A stretch of DNA of 64,000 nt from Eubacteriales bacterium (GCA_030536855.1 JAUNPK010000007.1:18279-82278), one strand, 5' to 3'. Counted from the stretch's first letter, positions 9,193-17,665 are shown. Translations and numbers: made by a program. Notes: a model not told the origin generated them from the letters alone.

Positions 9193-10449
9193 ATGAAACA
9201 GGCAAAAAGGTTAATATCAGTTTTATTGACTGTTGTTATCACATTTTCCGCTACAGCATGCGGTAAATATGATAGAAACAAATTGGCCAGGGAATTGGAT
9301 ATAGAGACACCTGTCACTGTTAATGTATGGTATAATGACAAAAGGTATGAATCGTATCTTGATAATGTTTCAAAAGAGTTTAATGTGGCTAATAATCTGG
9401 TAACAATTAATCCCGTGTATTATGAGTCAGACAATTTTATTGAGACAATATATGATGAGACTGTTAAGAATGATAATGCACCTGATATATATATAACATC
9501 ATCAGAGAACTGTGAGAAAGCATATCTTATGGGGCTTATGCTGGAGAATGATGCGTATAAGGATATTTATACGGATAAGGTGTATGGAAAGGCTGCTATA
9601 ACATCCTGCAGCTATGCAGGAAAGTTATATGGATACCCTGTATCTTTTAAGATGCCGGTTATGGTTTATAACAAAAAGTATGCAAATGCGGTGACTTCAT
9701 TCAAGGAGATTGAAGATATCAATAATAATTATGAAGTAACTGAAGAAAATGCGGAAGTAACTATGGTATATACATTTAATCCGTCAGATATGCTTCTTAA
9801 TTATCCTTACGTTGGTAAATACATAAATATTGGCGGAAGCACCGCAGAAGACAGCAGCATTGTAACAATGGATGAGAATAAGGTGAAATCAGCTGTTACA
9901 GCATTTTCTAAGTTAAGAGACCTCTACGGAATTGACAGCAGTGTAATGACCCAGGATAAATGCATAGAGTTATTCAGCCAGAATAAAATTCTGTATACTG
10001 TTGTCAGCTCAGACAGATTATATGAATTATCATCTTCAGGAGTGGATTATGGCATTATTCCGGTTCCTTCTTTGGAAGAAGGTTTGGAATCAAGAGCAAT
10101 GTCTGTTACCACCATGGCTGTAGTTAACCCTTACACAAGCAATATTGCTGTTTCAAAGGCGGTTGCCAGAGCTATTTCTTATGATTATGTTGACGAGTTA
10201 AATGACACAGCCGGACTTTCGTGTGCCAGAGGTGATTGTGCCAATATTATTGGAATTGAGAATTACAGGGCGTTGCATGATATTTATAACGAATCTATAG
10301 TCAAAGCCAAATTTGTGGGTGTGAGCAACATATATATGAGATATGAAATTCTTATACATCAGATATGGGATGGAACGGATATTGATGCAGCAATGGAGAC
10401 ATTTAACAAGGAAGTATCCGGATTTTTAACAAACAGAACTTATAATTAA
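9193..10449 (+). CDS. Extracellular solute-binding lipoprotein (family 1 type)
   Basis: A 418-residue predicted lipoprotein. The signal sequence MKQAKRLISVLLTVVITFSA leads to the lipobox TACG, with Cys near residue 19-20. The body resembles ABC-transporter carbohydrate-type binding proteins (segments VTVNVWYNDKRYESYLDNV, APDIYITSSE, KLYGYPVSFKMPVMVYNKK). It would sit on the outer face of the membrane. It starts only 6 bp after argD, with GAGGAG at the end of argD as ribosome-binding site. No ABC permease or ATPase gene is adjacent, which is unusual. ATG 9193 is preferred over the overlapping TTG 9190. The ligand cannot be read from the sequence; a link with arginine or citrulline is only positional. 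Confidence 0.82.
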   Translation: MKQAKRLISVLLTVVITFSATACGKYDRNKLARELDIETPVTVNVWYNDKRYESYLDNVSKEFNVANNLVTINPVYYESDNFIETIYDETVKNDNAPDIYITSSENCEKAYLMGLMLENDAYKDIYTDKVYGKAAITSCSYAGKLYGYPVSFKMPVMVYNKKYANAVTSFKEIEDINNNYEVTEENAEVTMVYTFNPSDMLLNYPYVGKYINIGGSTAEDSSIVTMDENKVKSAVTAFSKLRDLYGIDSSVMTQDKCIELFSQNKILYTVVSSDRLYELSSSGVDYGIIPVPSLEEGLESRAMSVTTMAVVNPYTSNIAVSKAVARAISYDYVDELNDTAGLSCARGDCANIIGIENYRALHDIYNESIVKAKFVGVSNIYMRYEILIHQIWDGTDIDAAMETFNKEVSGFLTNRTYN

Positions 10450-10520
10450 TGAGCTGTAATGAATAATTTCCTGCTATTGAATCATAATAATTAAGAGAGT
10501 TTCTTAATTAGGAGGGTTCA

Positions 10521-10961
10521 ATGGCAGGTTTTTTAATTGCGATAATTTCCGGAGCATTGATGAGTTTACAGGGAGTATTCAATACAAATGTCACTAAGGC
10601 CAGCAGTGTATGGGTGGCAGCAGGATTTGTGCAGCTTACCGCATTGATTACCTGCGTGGTAATGTGGTTTTTTAACGGACGTCCCAGTGTGAAAGGTATT
10701 ATGGCGGTTTCCAATAAACTATATCTTTTGGGAGGCGTTATAGGTGCATTTATAACATTGACGGTTGTTCTAAGTGTGTCTTCTTTAGGTGTGGCAAAGG
10801 CAGAACTTATAATTGTTATTACTCAGGCTGCAGTGGCATATCTTATTGAGATTTTTGGATTGTTCGGAAGTGAGAAAGCGGATTTTTCTTGGGCTAAGTT
10901 AATAGCTCTTGCAATAGCTATAGGCGGTGTTTTTATGTTTTACAATGTGGGTAAAAATTAA
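10521..10961 (+). CDS. DMT-superfamily half-size transporter (YdcZ/DUF606)
   Basis: A 146-residue membrane protein with four or five hydrophobic helices (about 1-22, 32-52, 66-90, 92-112, 122-142). The family signature is at the start (GFLIAIISGALMSLQGVFN) and in SSLGVAKAELIIVITQ. DUF606 proteins are half-size members of the drug/metabolite transporter superfamily and usually act as dimers or paired subunits; substrates are mostly unknown. Only one gene is present here, so a homodimer is inferred. The start ATG 10521 follows TTAGGAGGG. A small AT-rich hairpin (AATTAAGA/TCTTAATT, 10489-10509) lies just before the ribosome-binding site. Confidence 0.85.
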   Translation: MAGFLIAIISGALMSLQGVFNTNVTKASSVWVAAGFVQLTALITCVVMWFFNGRPSVKGIMAVSNKLYLLGGVIGAFITLTVVLSVSSLGVAKAELIIVITQAAVAYLIEIFGLFGSEKADFSWAKLIALAIAIGGVFMFYNVGKN

Positions 10962-11027
10962 TATAATACACTGTGAAGAACAAAATATTCAGATTGATTA
11001 AACAGATTGATAAAATGAGGTACCAAA

Positions 11028-12242
11028 GTGGAAGATTTATTTAAGATAACAGGAAGTGTCACATTAAGAAAAGGAGAGGGAAGAACCCTTAAGGCAGGTG
11101 GAATGTGGGTGTATGATAATGAGATTGACTCATATTCCCAGGGAATAACAGATGGATGTCTTGTGGAAGTCCATGATTTTGACGACTATTTTATGGGCAT
11201 AGGATTCATTAACAGAACCTCAAAGATTACTGTGAGGATGCTTTCAAGACATGAAAAAAATGTAGATGAGAAATTTATAGAAGACCGTGTAAGGGCGGCA
11301 GTTGACTACAGATACAACACTGTGGATATGTCAGCCTGCAGACTGATATTCGGAGAGGCAGATTTTCTTCCAGGTATTGTGGTGGATAAATACTCAGATA
11401 TTCTTGTGGTGGAATCCCTTGCCCTGGGAATCGACAGATTAAAATCGCTTATCATAGACAAGCTTAAAATGGTCTTAAAGGAATATGGCATTGATATCAG
11501 AGGGGTCTATGAGAGAAGTGATGCAAAGGTTCGCAAGCTGGAGGGAATGGAAAGATTCAAGGGATTTATCGGAGATGAGTTTGACACTAACGTAGAGATA
11601 GTGGAAAATGGCGTTCATTATATGATAGATGTTGTTAACGGACAGAAAACAGGATTTTTTCTGGATCAGAAATATAACCGTCTAGCCATGCAAAGAATAT
11701 GTAAAAATAAAAGAGTTCTGGATTGCTTTACCCATATGGGTACATTTGCGCTGAATGCAGGAATAGCAGGGGCAAAGGAGGTACTGGGTCTGGATATTTC
11801 CGAATATGCAGTGAGTCAGGCTGAGAGTAATGCGAAGCTTAATCATCTGGAGGACAGGGTGAAGTTTAAATGTGCCAATGTGTTGGATGAACTTCCAAAG
11901 CTTAACGAAGCAGGAGAAAAATATGATGTTGTCATCCTTGACCCTCCGGCTTTCACAAAGTCGAGGGAGGCAACTAAAAATGCCATAAAAGGATACAGAG
12001 AGATAAACATGAAGGGATTAAAACTGGTAAAGGACGGAGGATATCTCGCCAGTTGTTCCTGCTCCCATTTTATGACCCAGGAGCTTCTTGAGAAAACTAT
12101 TAAAGAGGCTGCAAAGGCTGTACATAAAAGATTACGCCAGGTGGAGTTTCGAACCCAGTCTCCCGACCACCCAATACTTTGGGCGGCTGAGGAGAGCTAT
12201 TATTTAAAGTTTTTCATCTTCCAGGTGGTTGATGAGAAATAA
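11028..12242 (+). CDS. Class I SAM-dependent rRNA methyltransferase, RlmI/RlmK-like
   Basis: A 404-residue protein with the architecture of RlmI (YccW): an N-terminal PUA-like domain (~1-75), a linker region, and a C-terminal Rossmann methyltransferase. Motifs include TGFFLDQKYNR, the SAM-binding VLDCFTHMGTFALNAGIAGA, and the catalytic DPPAFTKS; a CSCSH motif near the C-terminus is typical of this group. RlmI makes m5C at 23S rRNA position 1962 in E. coli. The exact target here is inferred only from homology. The start is GTG 11028 with GAGG 7-10 nt upstream. Its 3' end overlaps the convergent PHP gene by 29 bp, so no terminator separates them. Confidence 0.88.
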   Translation: MEDLFKITGSVTLRKGEGRTLKAGGMWVYDNEIDSYSQGITDGCLVEVHDFDDYFMGIGFINRTSKITVRMLSRHEKNVDEKFIEDRVRAAVDYRYNTVDMSACRLIFGEADFLPGIVVDKYSDILVVESLALGIDRLKSLIIDKLKMVLKEYGIDIRGVYERSDAKVRKLEGMERFKGFIGDEFDTNVEIVENGVHYMIDVVNGQKTGFFLDQKYNRLAMQRICKNKRVLDCFTHMGTFALNAGIAGAKEVLGLDISEYAVSQAESNAKLNHLEDRVKFKCANVLDELPKLNEAGEKYDVVILDPPAFTKSREATKNAIKGYREINMKGLKLVKDGGYLASCSCSHFMTQELLEKTIKEAAKAVHKRLRQVEFRTQSPDHPILWAAEESYYLKFFIFQVVDEK

Positions 12243-13065
12243 GGTTGTCAAGAATTTCATAAGGAACGAATAAATGCCCCATGCCGGTTCCAAGCTGGAT
12301 ATGGGGCTTGTTCTTTCCGTGATAGTCGGAGCCTCCTGATATAAGAAGGTTGTGTTCCTTGGCAATCCGTTTAATATAAAGTTCATCCCCCATTTTATAG
12401 GTGGAATATATGGCTTCAATTCCGTCAAGTCCATTTTCACAGCAGTAACTTACAAGACTTTCCATCTGGGTTTTTCCAAGATGATAAAGTATTGGGTGAG
12501 CCAGAATGGCAACACCTCCGGCTGCGTGAATGATGTAAATGGCGTCTTTCGGGTCCACCTTGTGACGTTTTACATAACAAGGCTTTCCCGGGGATAAGTA
12601 TCTGTCAAAGGCCTCGTTTCTGTCGCCTGTATATCCGTTGTTTACAAGATAGTCTGCAAAATGTGCTCTTGTAATAGAAACATTTCCGTATATCTCAAGA
12701 ATTTTTTCATATGTCATGGGTATGCCGATTTCAGTAAATTTTTGGCATACCTGAATATTTCTGTTAATTCTGGATTCTCTCTGCACTCTGAGAAAATGAG
12801 CAAGTTCCGGATTCTTATAATCCAGAAACAGTCCTACTATGTGTATTTCACTTTTATCAAAATGAGTACTTAATTCAACTCCCGGAATCACCTTAAGTTC
12901 TGTATTTTCGGCGGCGGCTATAGCTTCATCTACGCCATCTACAGTGTCATGGTCAGTTAGGGCAAATGCACTTAGACCTTTCTTAATTGCAAGGTTTACA
13001 AGCTCTGTGGGAGAGTCCGTTCCGTCAGAAATTGAAGAATGTACATGCAAATCTATCTGTTTCAT
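12214..13065 (-). CDS. PHP-domain phosphoesterase (TrpH/YciV-like)
   Basis: A 283-residue PHP-superfamily phosphoesterase. The metal-binding motifs are DLHVHSSISDGTDSP at the N-terminus, LTDHDTVDGVDEA, and the later HPILYH and GSDYHGKN near the C-terminus. The combination and length match the YciV/RnaAM group, which hydrolyses 3',5'-nucleoside bisphosphate (pAp) or trims short RNA 5' ends. Members in Firmicutes are less well characterised, so the substrate is inferred. I place the start at ATG 13065 (MKQIDLHVH) with AAAGGA 10-15 nt upstream on this strand, rather than TTG 13086. It is transcribed alone and converges on the RlmI-like gene. Confidence 0.88.
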   Translation of the reverse strand: MKQIDLHVHSSISDGTDSPTELVNLAIKKGLSAFALTDHDTVDGVDEAIAAAENTELKVIPGVELSTHFDKSEIHIVGLFLDYKNPELAHFLRVQRESRINRNIQVCQKFTEIGIPMTYEKILEIYGNVSITRAHFADYLVNNGYTGDRNEAFDRYLSPGKPCYVKRHKVDPKDAIYIIHAAGGVAILAHPILYHLGKTQMESLVSYCCENGLDGIEAIYSTYKMGDELYIKRIAKEHNLLISGGSDYHGKNKPHIQLGTGMGHLFVPYEILDNLISHQPPGR

Positions 13066-13261
13066 GGTAATTGCTGTTCCTTTCAAAATGAATTAACAGT
13101 GGGTAACTGTAAAACTGTTTTATAATTGCTCACGGTTAAGTTACATCTTATCATAAATTTTATGTGCTGCAATAAATTTAAAGCAATTCCATTGTAATGA
13201 AGCATTAAGTAGAGTAAAATTATGTTGTGCGGATATACATTTTAACCAGGAAGGAGACCGA

Positions 13262-13348
13262 ATGGTGAAGCTTGAATTAAGATATCCGCAGAAATGGAGA
13301 GTTTATGGCAAGAAAATTGGTAATTGGCGGATTTTACAGACATTTTAA
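13262..13348 (+). CDS. Possible 28-residue leader peptide overlapping the DUF1653 gene
   Basis: ATG 13262 has an excellent ribosome-binding site (AAGGAGA, 13251-13257) and opens a 28-codon frame, MVKLELRYPQKWRVYGKKIG..., ending in TAA at 13348. It overlaps the first 44 bases of the DUF1653 gene in another frame. The region is also bracketed by a 9-bp inverted repeat (TGCGGATAT at 13228-13236, ATATCCGCA at 13282-13290). It might be a translated upstream ORF that couples or regulates the next gene, or a chance frame. There is no homology I recognise. Confidence 0.4.
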   Translation: MVKLELRYPQKWRVYGKKIGNWRILQTF

Positions 13349-13895
13349 GAATAAAATGTATCAGGTGAAGGGAACTGCAATTCACTCTGAATCAAAAGAA
13401 AAAATGGTAATATATCAGGGTCTCTACGGTGCCTATGAAACATACGTAAGACCTTACGATATGTTTTTAAGTGAGGTTGATCACGAGAAGTATCCTGAGG
13501 TTTTCCAGAAGTACAGATTTGAGCTGGTGGATATAGTTACAGGACAATCTTTGGAGGCGGACTCTATGGAATCGTCACAGCAAATGGCTGAGGTAAGGGT
13601 TGATTTCGGTGAGCCTGTAAAGACTGAGGAAGATTTTAATAAACCTGTGGTGACAAATGGTACGGATTCAGGGGATAACAGCAAGTTGGTAAGATTTCTT
13701 GATGCATCAGAGTACAAGGATAAGTTAGATATTCTCACATCAATGAGAAACGAATTAACAGATGATATAATAGATGTAATGGCCGAATCCATAGAAGTTG
13801 CGGTTAATCCGGGAACTATAGACGAAAGATATGATTCCCTTAGAAAATGTCTGTTGGCCCATACAAAGTATGAAGGAACCAGATTAAGATCTTAA
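13305..13895 (+). CDS. DUF1653-domain protein
   Basis: A 196-residue cytoplasmic protein. The first ~75 residues form a DUF1653 domain, a small beta-rich module recognised by VIGGFYRHFKNKMYQVKGTA, the following EKMVIYQGLYG, and VRPYDMFLSEVD. The remaining ~120 residues are acidic and end in a helical segment (LDILTSMRNELTDDIIDVMA) that I do not recognise. DUF1653 proteins have no established function. The start ATG 13305 follows ATGGAGAG. A good upstream ribosome-binding site at 13251 drives a short overlapping frame, so translation may be coupled to it. It is followed by 178 bp of AT-rich sequence before ddl. Confidence 0.8.
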   Translation: MARKLVIGGFYRHFKNKMYQVKGTAIHSESKEKMVIYQGLYGAYETYVRPYDMFLSEVDHEKYPEVFQKYRFELVDIVTGQSLEADSMESSQQMAEVRVDFGEPVKTEEDFNKPVVTNGTDSGDNSKLVRFLDASEYKDKLDILTSMRNELTDDIIDVMAESIEVAVNPGTIDERYDSLRKCLLAHTKYEGTRLRS

Positions 13896-14073
13896 AATAA
13901 TATAATGTTTACGAATAGTCTGACAATTCATAATAATTTATGACTTAATATGACAAAATCATAATAAAAACAAAATTAACAAAAAATGTTGATAACTATG
14001 TTGATATTGTGGAAAAACACCTTGCAAATTAAGAAAATAAGGCTGAAATAAATAGCTTGGAATGGAGGAAATG

Positions 14074-15105
14074 ATGAAAATTGTTGTTTTAGCAGGAGGA
14101 ACTAGTTCAGAGAGAAATATCTCAATTGTAACAGGAACTAAGGTTTGTGAGTCCTTAAGAAGAAACGGACATGATGCAAACATGGTAGATGTATTTTTTG
14201 GAATTGAGGATGACAGAATCGCTAATTTCTTCAGTGAGAAAAATGATTTGGAGAGCTTGTGCCAGGAACTGAAGAATAAATCAAAAGACGTGAAGAATGA
14301 GTTGAAGAAACGCAATGAGAATTCAGAATCATTTTTCGGAAATGGCGTGTTGGAGTTATGTCGCCAATCAGATATTGTATTTATCGGACTTCACGGAAGT
14401 AATGGAGAAGATGGAAAGATTCAGGCAGCTTTTGACCTGCTTGGAATTAAGTACACAGGAACAGATTACATCAGCAGTGCAATTTCAATGAGTAAGGATC
14501 TTACAAAGAAGGTTCTTGTATCTGAAGGAGTTCCTATGCCTAAGGGAATCTCATTGGAGAAGGGTCAGAAAATTGAGTATGTACCTTATCCATGCGTTGT
14601 TAAGCCATGTTGTGGCGGTTCCAGTGTGGGAGTATCTATTGTAAAAAGCGATGAAGAGTTCAAAAAGGCATTGGATGTTGCATTTTCTTATGAGAATAAG
14701 GTGCTTGTAGAAGAATTTGTTGAAGGAAGAGAATTTTCTGTAGGTGTTCTTGACGGCAAGGCGCTACCTGTAATAGAGATAGAGCCTGTGGAAGGATTTT
14801 ATGATTATGAAAATAAATATAAAGCAGGTGCAACAAAAGAAACCTGTCCTGCGGACCTTCCAAAGGAAGTTTCTAAGAGAATGCAAAGATGGGCTGAGAT
14901 TGCCTGTGAGGCTGTGGGATTGAAAACATATGCCAGAGTTGATGAACTTGTAAATGAAGAAGGGGAAATTTATTGCCTTGAAATTAATACTCTTCCTGGA
15001 ATGACAGGAACAAGCCTTCTTCCTCAGGAGGCAGCAGCCATAGGTATCTCTTATGATCAGCTTACACAGAAGATTGTAGATATATCACTGGAAAAATATA
15101 AATAA
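14074..15105 (+). CDS. ddl: D-alanine--D-alanine ligase
   Basis: ATP-grasp ligase forming D-Ala-D-Ala for peptidoglycan precursors. It is 343 residues from ATG 14074. Visible elements are the start KIVVLAGGTSSERNISI, the D-alanine loop FIGLHGSNGEDGKIQAAFD, the ATP-grasp region CVVKPCCGGSSVGVSIV, and the metal-binding YCLEINTLPGMT. A Lys/Glu-rich insert (~65-90) between the first two motifs is longer than I expect for the family. GGAGG at 14064-14068 lies inside the alternative ATG 14062 frame, so 14074 is the better start. The gene is followed 43 bp later by murF, whose product uses this dipeptide, making a functional pair. Confidence 0.95.
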   Translation: MKIVVLAGGTSSERNISIVTGTKVCESLRRNGHDANMVDVFFGIEDDRIANFFSEKNDLESLCQELKNKSKDVKNELKKRNENSESFFGNGVLELCRQSDIVFIGLHGSNGEDGKIQAAFDLLGIKYTGTDYISSAISMSKDLTKKVLVSEGVPMPKGISLEKGQKIEYVPYPCVVKPCCGGSSVGVSIVKSDEEFKKALDVAFSYENKVLVEEFVEGREFSVGVLDGKALPVIEIEPVEGFYDYENKYKAGATKETCPADLPKEVSKRMQRWAEIACEAVGLKTYARVDELVNEEGEIYCLEINTLPGMTGTSLLPQEAAAIGISYDQLTQKIVDISLEKYK

Positions 15106-15148
15106 AAATTATTTTTGCCGTATATAGTACGGGAAAGTGGAGATTTTC

Positions 15149-16552
15149 ATGAAAAATATGACATTGAGAGCCATGACAAAGGCTTGCGGCGGACAGTATT
15201 ATGGTGATGAAGCATTTCTTGATAAAGAAGTGGGGAGCATAACAATCGATAGCAGAAAAGTAGAGCCGGACAGCTTATTTATTGCTATAAGAGGAGAGAG
15301 AAGTGACGGACATACATTTATTAAAGATTGTTATGATAAAGGGGCACTGTGTGTAATTTCAGAACATGTATTGGAAAATGAGACTCATCCTTACATAAAG
15401 GTAGATTCCTCTTTACAGGCTTTAAAAGACCTTGCCCTTTTATATCGGAGCAGTCTTGATGTAAAAGTAGTGGGAATTACGGGAAGTGTTGGAAAAACAA
15501 GCACCAAAGAAACAATAAGTGCTGTACTGTCACAGAAGTACAAAGTTTTAAAGACCCTTGGTAACTATAATAATGAGATAGGTCTTCCCTTAACGGTATT
15601 TCGACTCAAAGAGGATGACGAAGTAGCAGTTCTTGAAATGGGAATAAGTGATTTTGGCGAAATGGAAAGACTCACTGCAATTGCCCGACCTGATATTTGC
15701 GTTATTACTAACATCGGATTATGTCATCTGGAAAATCTCAAGACAAGAGATGGTATTTTAAAGGCTAAGACAGAGATTTTTAAGTCAATGAATCCTGAGG
15801 GGAGAGTTGTTCTCAATGGAGATGATGACAAACTGATTACTGTAAATGAGGTGTATGGTAAGACACCATTGTTCTTTGGAATCAGTTATAAGGATGGGGT
15901 ATATGCTGATAATATTGAAAATCTTGGACTTGATGGTTCCAGATTCTTAATTCATGGTGTGAAGAGCAGTGACGGAAAGGACACATTTGAAATTACAATT
16001 CCTGTTCCGGGACGTCATATGATTTATAATGCTATGGCAGCAGCTTGCGTGGGAGCCTGCATGGGTCTTACTTCAAGCCAGATTGTGGAAGGAATTTCCC
16101 AGATGGAAACCATAGCCGGACGAAACAATATTATTAAAACCGGGAATTATACAATAATAGATGACTGTTATAACGCCAATCCGGTGTCTATGAAGGCATC
16201 TGTTGATGTTCTTAGTATGGCTGTGGGACGTAAGGTGTGTATCCTTGGGGATATGTTTGAACTTGGTGATAATGAAAAGGAACTTCATTATGATGTGGGA
16301 GAATATCTTGGAACAAAGAATATAGATGTTCTTGTTACTATCGGAAATCTCTCAAGGCAGATTGCATTGGGTACGAAGAATTATATGGAAAACAACTATA
16401 AAGCCCATGATTGTAAGGTGTATTCTTATGAAACCAAGAAAGAATTTATGGAATCCATGGAACAGATTTTATGCAATGGTGACAATATTTTAATTAAGGC
16501 ATCACATGGAATGGCCTTCGCTGAAATTGTTAAGGCATTAAGTGAACAATAA
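15149..16552 (+). CDS. murF: UDP-N-acetylmuramoyl-tripeptide--D-alanyl-D-alanine ligase
   Basis: Mur ligase that adds D-Ala-D-Ala to the UDP-MurNAc tripeptide, the last cytoplasmic amino-acid step of peptidoglycan synthesis. It is 467 residues. The three-domain architecture is visible: an N-terminal domain (~1-95), then the central ATPase with the P-loop VVGITGSVGKTSTKE and LGNYNNEIGLPLTVF, and a C-terminal domain starting around IIDDCYNANPVSMKA with the later LGDMFELGDNEKELH. ATG 15149 (MKNMTLR) is chosen, because GTGGAGA at 15137-15143 acts as its ribosome-binding site; GTG 15137 would overlap that site. It forms an operon with ddl. Confidence 0.96.
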   Translation: MKNMTLRAMTKACGGQYYGDEAFLDKEVGSITIDSRKVEPDSLFIAIRGERSDGHTFIKDCYDKGALCVISEHVLENETHPYIKVDSSLQALKDLALLYRSSLDVKVVGITGSVGKTSTKETISAVLSQKYKVLKTLGNYNNEIGLPLTVFRLKEDDEVAVLEMGISDFGEMERLTAIARPDICVITNIGLCHLENLKTRDGILKAKTEIFKSMNPEGRVVLNGDDDKLITVNEVYGKTPLFFGISYKDGVYADNIENLGLDGSRFLIHGVKSSDGKDTFEITIPVPGRHMIYNAMAAACVGACMGLTSSQIVEGISQMETIAGRNNIIKTGNYTIIDDCYNANPVSMKASVDVLSMAVGRKVCILGDMFELGDNEKELHYDVGEYLGTKNIDVLVTIGNLSRQIALGTKNYMENNYKAHDCKVYSYETKKEFMESMEQILCNGDNILIKASHGMAFAEIVKALSEQ

Positions 16553-16611
16553 ATGTTGCTGTAATTTTGTTAATTGAATATAATTAACTTAATGATATAC
16601 TCATTTAAACA

Positions 16612-16699
16612 GGTAACTGCGAAACTCTGTGATTTAATACTGTACGTTGTGCAACATAGTATAATTGCACAACTGTTCAGCAACAAAAAGGAGTTCCGC
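16612..16699 (+). promoter_or_regulatory. Nested inverted repeats over the promoter of a small lipoprotein gene
   Basis: A perfect 9-bp inverted repeat, GTTGTGCAA (16646-16654) and TTGCACAAC (16665-16673), flanks and overlaps a consensus TATAAT (16660-16665). An outer imperfect stem pairs GCGAAACTC (16619-16627) with GAGTTCCGC (16691-16699). There is no good -35 at the expected position, so this may be a regulated promoter/operator, a structured leader, or a repeat copy. Related fragments lie at 13102-13118 and 35848-35864. Confidence 0.5.
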
Positions 16700-16737
16700 G
16701 AATGCCTATTAATCTTAAACTATGAAGGGAGAGACTA

Positions 16738-17079
16738 ATGAAATTATTTAAAAGAATAGGAGCTGTAATCGCACTGATGGCGCTTATGTGTACATTTATG
16801 GCATGTGGCAAGAAGCCATCAATAGTAGGTTCGTGGACAGGTAATGATGATGGATATGAGATTTCCATGGAGTTTAACGAGGATGGTACAGGAAAGTACA
16901 CTCTGAGCGGAATATCACTTACTATTACATCTTATGAAACTAATGGTGATCAGCTTACTATCAACCAGAGTGTTCTTGGAGGAACTCAGACAGTGGTATA
17001 TACATATTCCCTTGACAAAAAGGGTAATACGCTTACAATTTCCAATGAAAGCGGAAGTGTTGAATTTACAAGAAAATAA
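16738..17079 (+). CDS. Small lipoprotein, lipocalin-like
   Basis: A 113-residue predicted lipoprotein. The signal peptide MKLFKRIGAVIALMALMCTF ends at a lipobox-like FMAC with Cys at residue 23. The mature part is beta-rich: SIVGSWTGNDDGYEISMEF, DGTGKYTLSG, and SLDKKGNTLTISNESG near the end, resembling small lipocalin-like or DUF5640-type extracytoplasmic domains. The function is unknown. ATG 16738 follows GAAGGGAGAG. It appears monocistronic, between a palindromic promoter region and an intrinsic terminator. Similar short lipoproteins are common in Lachnospiraceae. The fold assignment is based on the GSW...DG...Y pattern only and is tentative. Confidence 0.72.
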   Translation: MKLFKRIGAVIALMALMCTFMACGKKPSIVGSWTGNDDGYEISMEFNEDGTGKYTLSGISLTITSYETNGDQLTINQSVLGGTQTVVYTYSLDKKGNTLTISNESGSVEFTRK

Positions 17080-17100
17080 TATTAAAAATGTAAGTAATAT

Positions 17101-17142
17101 TTAAAGGCTTTGGCAGGGAAAAATCCCTGACAGGGCCTTTTT
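17101..17142 (+). terminator. Intrinsic terminator after the lipoprotein gene
   Basis: AAAGGCttTGgCAGGGA pairs with TCCCTGacAGGGCCTTT around an AAAA loop, followed by a run of six or more Ts. It separates the lipoprotein gene from the pilus-like operon. Confidence 0.85.
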
Positions 17143-17226
17143 TCATAAAATTAGGATGTCAAATGCATATTTTAAATTTGTTATCCAAGATTTTTATAAT
17201 GGGCTTTAAATTATTACTAAAAATAC

Positions 17227-17255
17227 TTTACAAGTAGTTTAGTTAATGATATAGT
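17227..17255 (+). promoter_or_regulatory. Predicted sigma-A promoter of the Tad-like locus
   Basis: TTTACA at 17227-17232 and TATAGT at 17250-17255 with a 17-nt spacer. Transcription would start near 17262, giving a ~200-nt untranslated leader before the first gene at 17465. Confidence 0.6.
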
Positions 17256-17464
17256 ATCAGTATAGAAAAGCGCTTTTTAATATTCTGATTATTAGACAGG
17301 GTGATTTGAAAGTCTTGTTAATCATCTAAAGTTTAGTAATATCTATTTCCGGTAACGGATATTGGCTGTTTATCAGCAGTTTTATTTCCCATATTGATTA
17401 TTGTGTACAGATATTTTATGTGGATTGCAGGAGATAATTTTATATTTTAGGAGGAAGAAATAGT
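17256..17464 (+). other. Long structured 5' leader, no gene seen
   Basis: The stretch before the pilus-like genes has no convincing ORF. It contains potential hairpins: GGTGATT/AATCATC (17300-17327 region), TCCG-GTAA-CGGA within an AATA/TATT stem (~17338-17363), and CTG-TTTAT-CAG shortly after. It matches no riboswitch class I recognise (c-di-GMP-I/II and other common consensus cores were looked for by eye). The ribosome-binding site TAGGAGGAA lies at 17449-17457. Confidence 0.4.
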
Positions 17465-17665
17465 ATGCATGACATTATTGAGCACTATGGTAAGGTTGTT
17501 GTTGCGTTAGCAGGAGTGTTGGCGGCTTTACTTTTAACAGCAGCAGTTGTATCGATTATTAATGGTAAGACAACAGGAGCAATTGAGAACTTGTCTTATG
17601 AGGACAGAATATATGATGCTATTGAAGGGGTGGAATCCAATGTTACACAGGAATCTGTGGAATAA
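17465..17665 (+). CDS. Small single-helix membrane protein, candidate Flp-like subunit
   Basis: A 66-residue protein: short polar N-terminus MHDIIEHYGK, one hydrophobic helix (VVVALAGVLAALLLTAAVVSII, about 11-32), then an acidic C-terminal tail (~33-66). Its N-terminal pattern IIExYGxV recurs in the 46-residue protein at 20324, so the two appear paralogous. Size, topology and position immediately before a TadA-like ATPase suggest a Flp/pilin-like subunit, but the classical class III prepilin site is not clear. ATG 17465 follows TAGGAGGAAGAAATAGT. It is first in a likely operon running to at least 20464. The role is inferred from context. Confidence 0.72.
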   Translation: MHDIIEHYGKVVVALAGVLAALLLTAAVVSIINGKTTGAIENLSYEDRIYDAIEGVESNVTQESVE

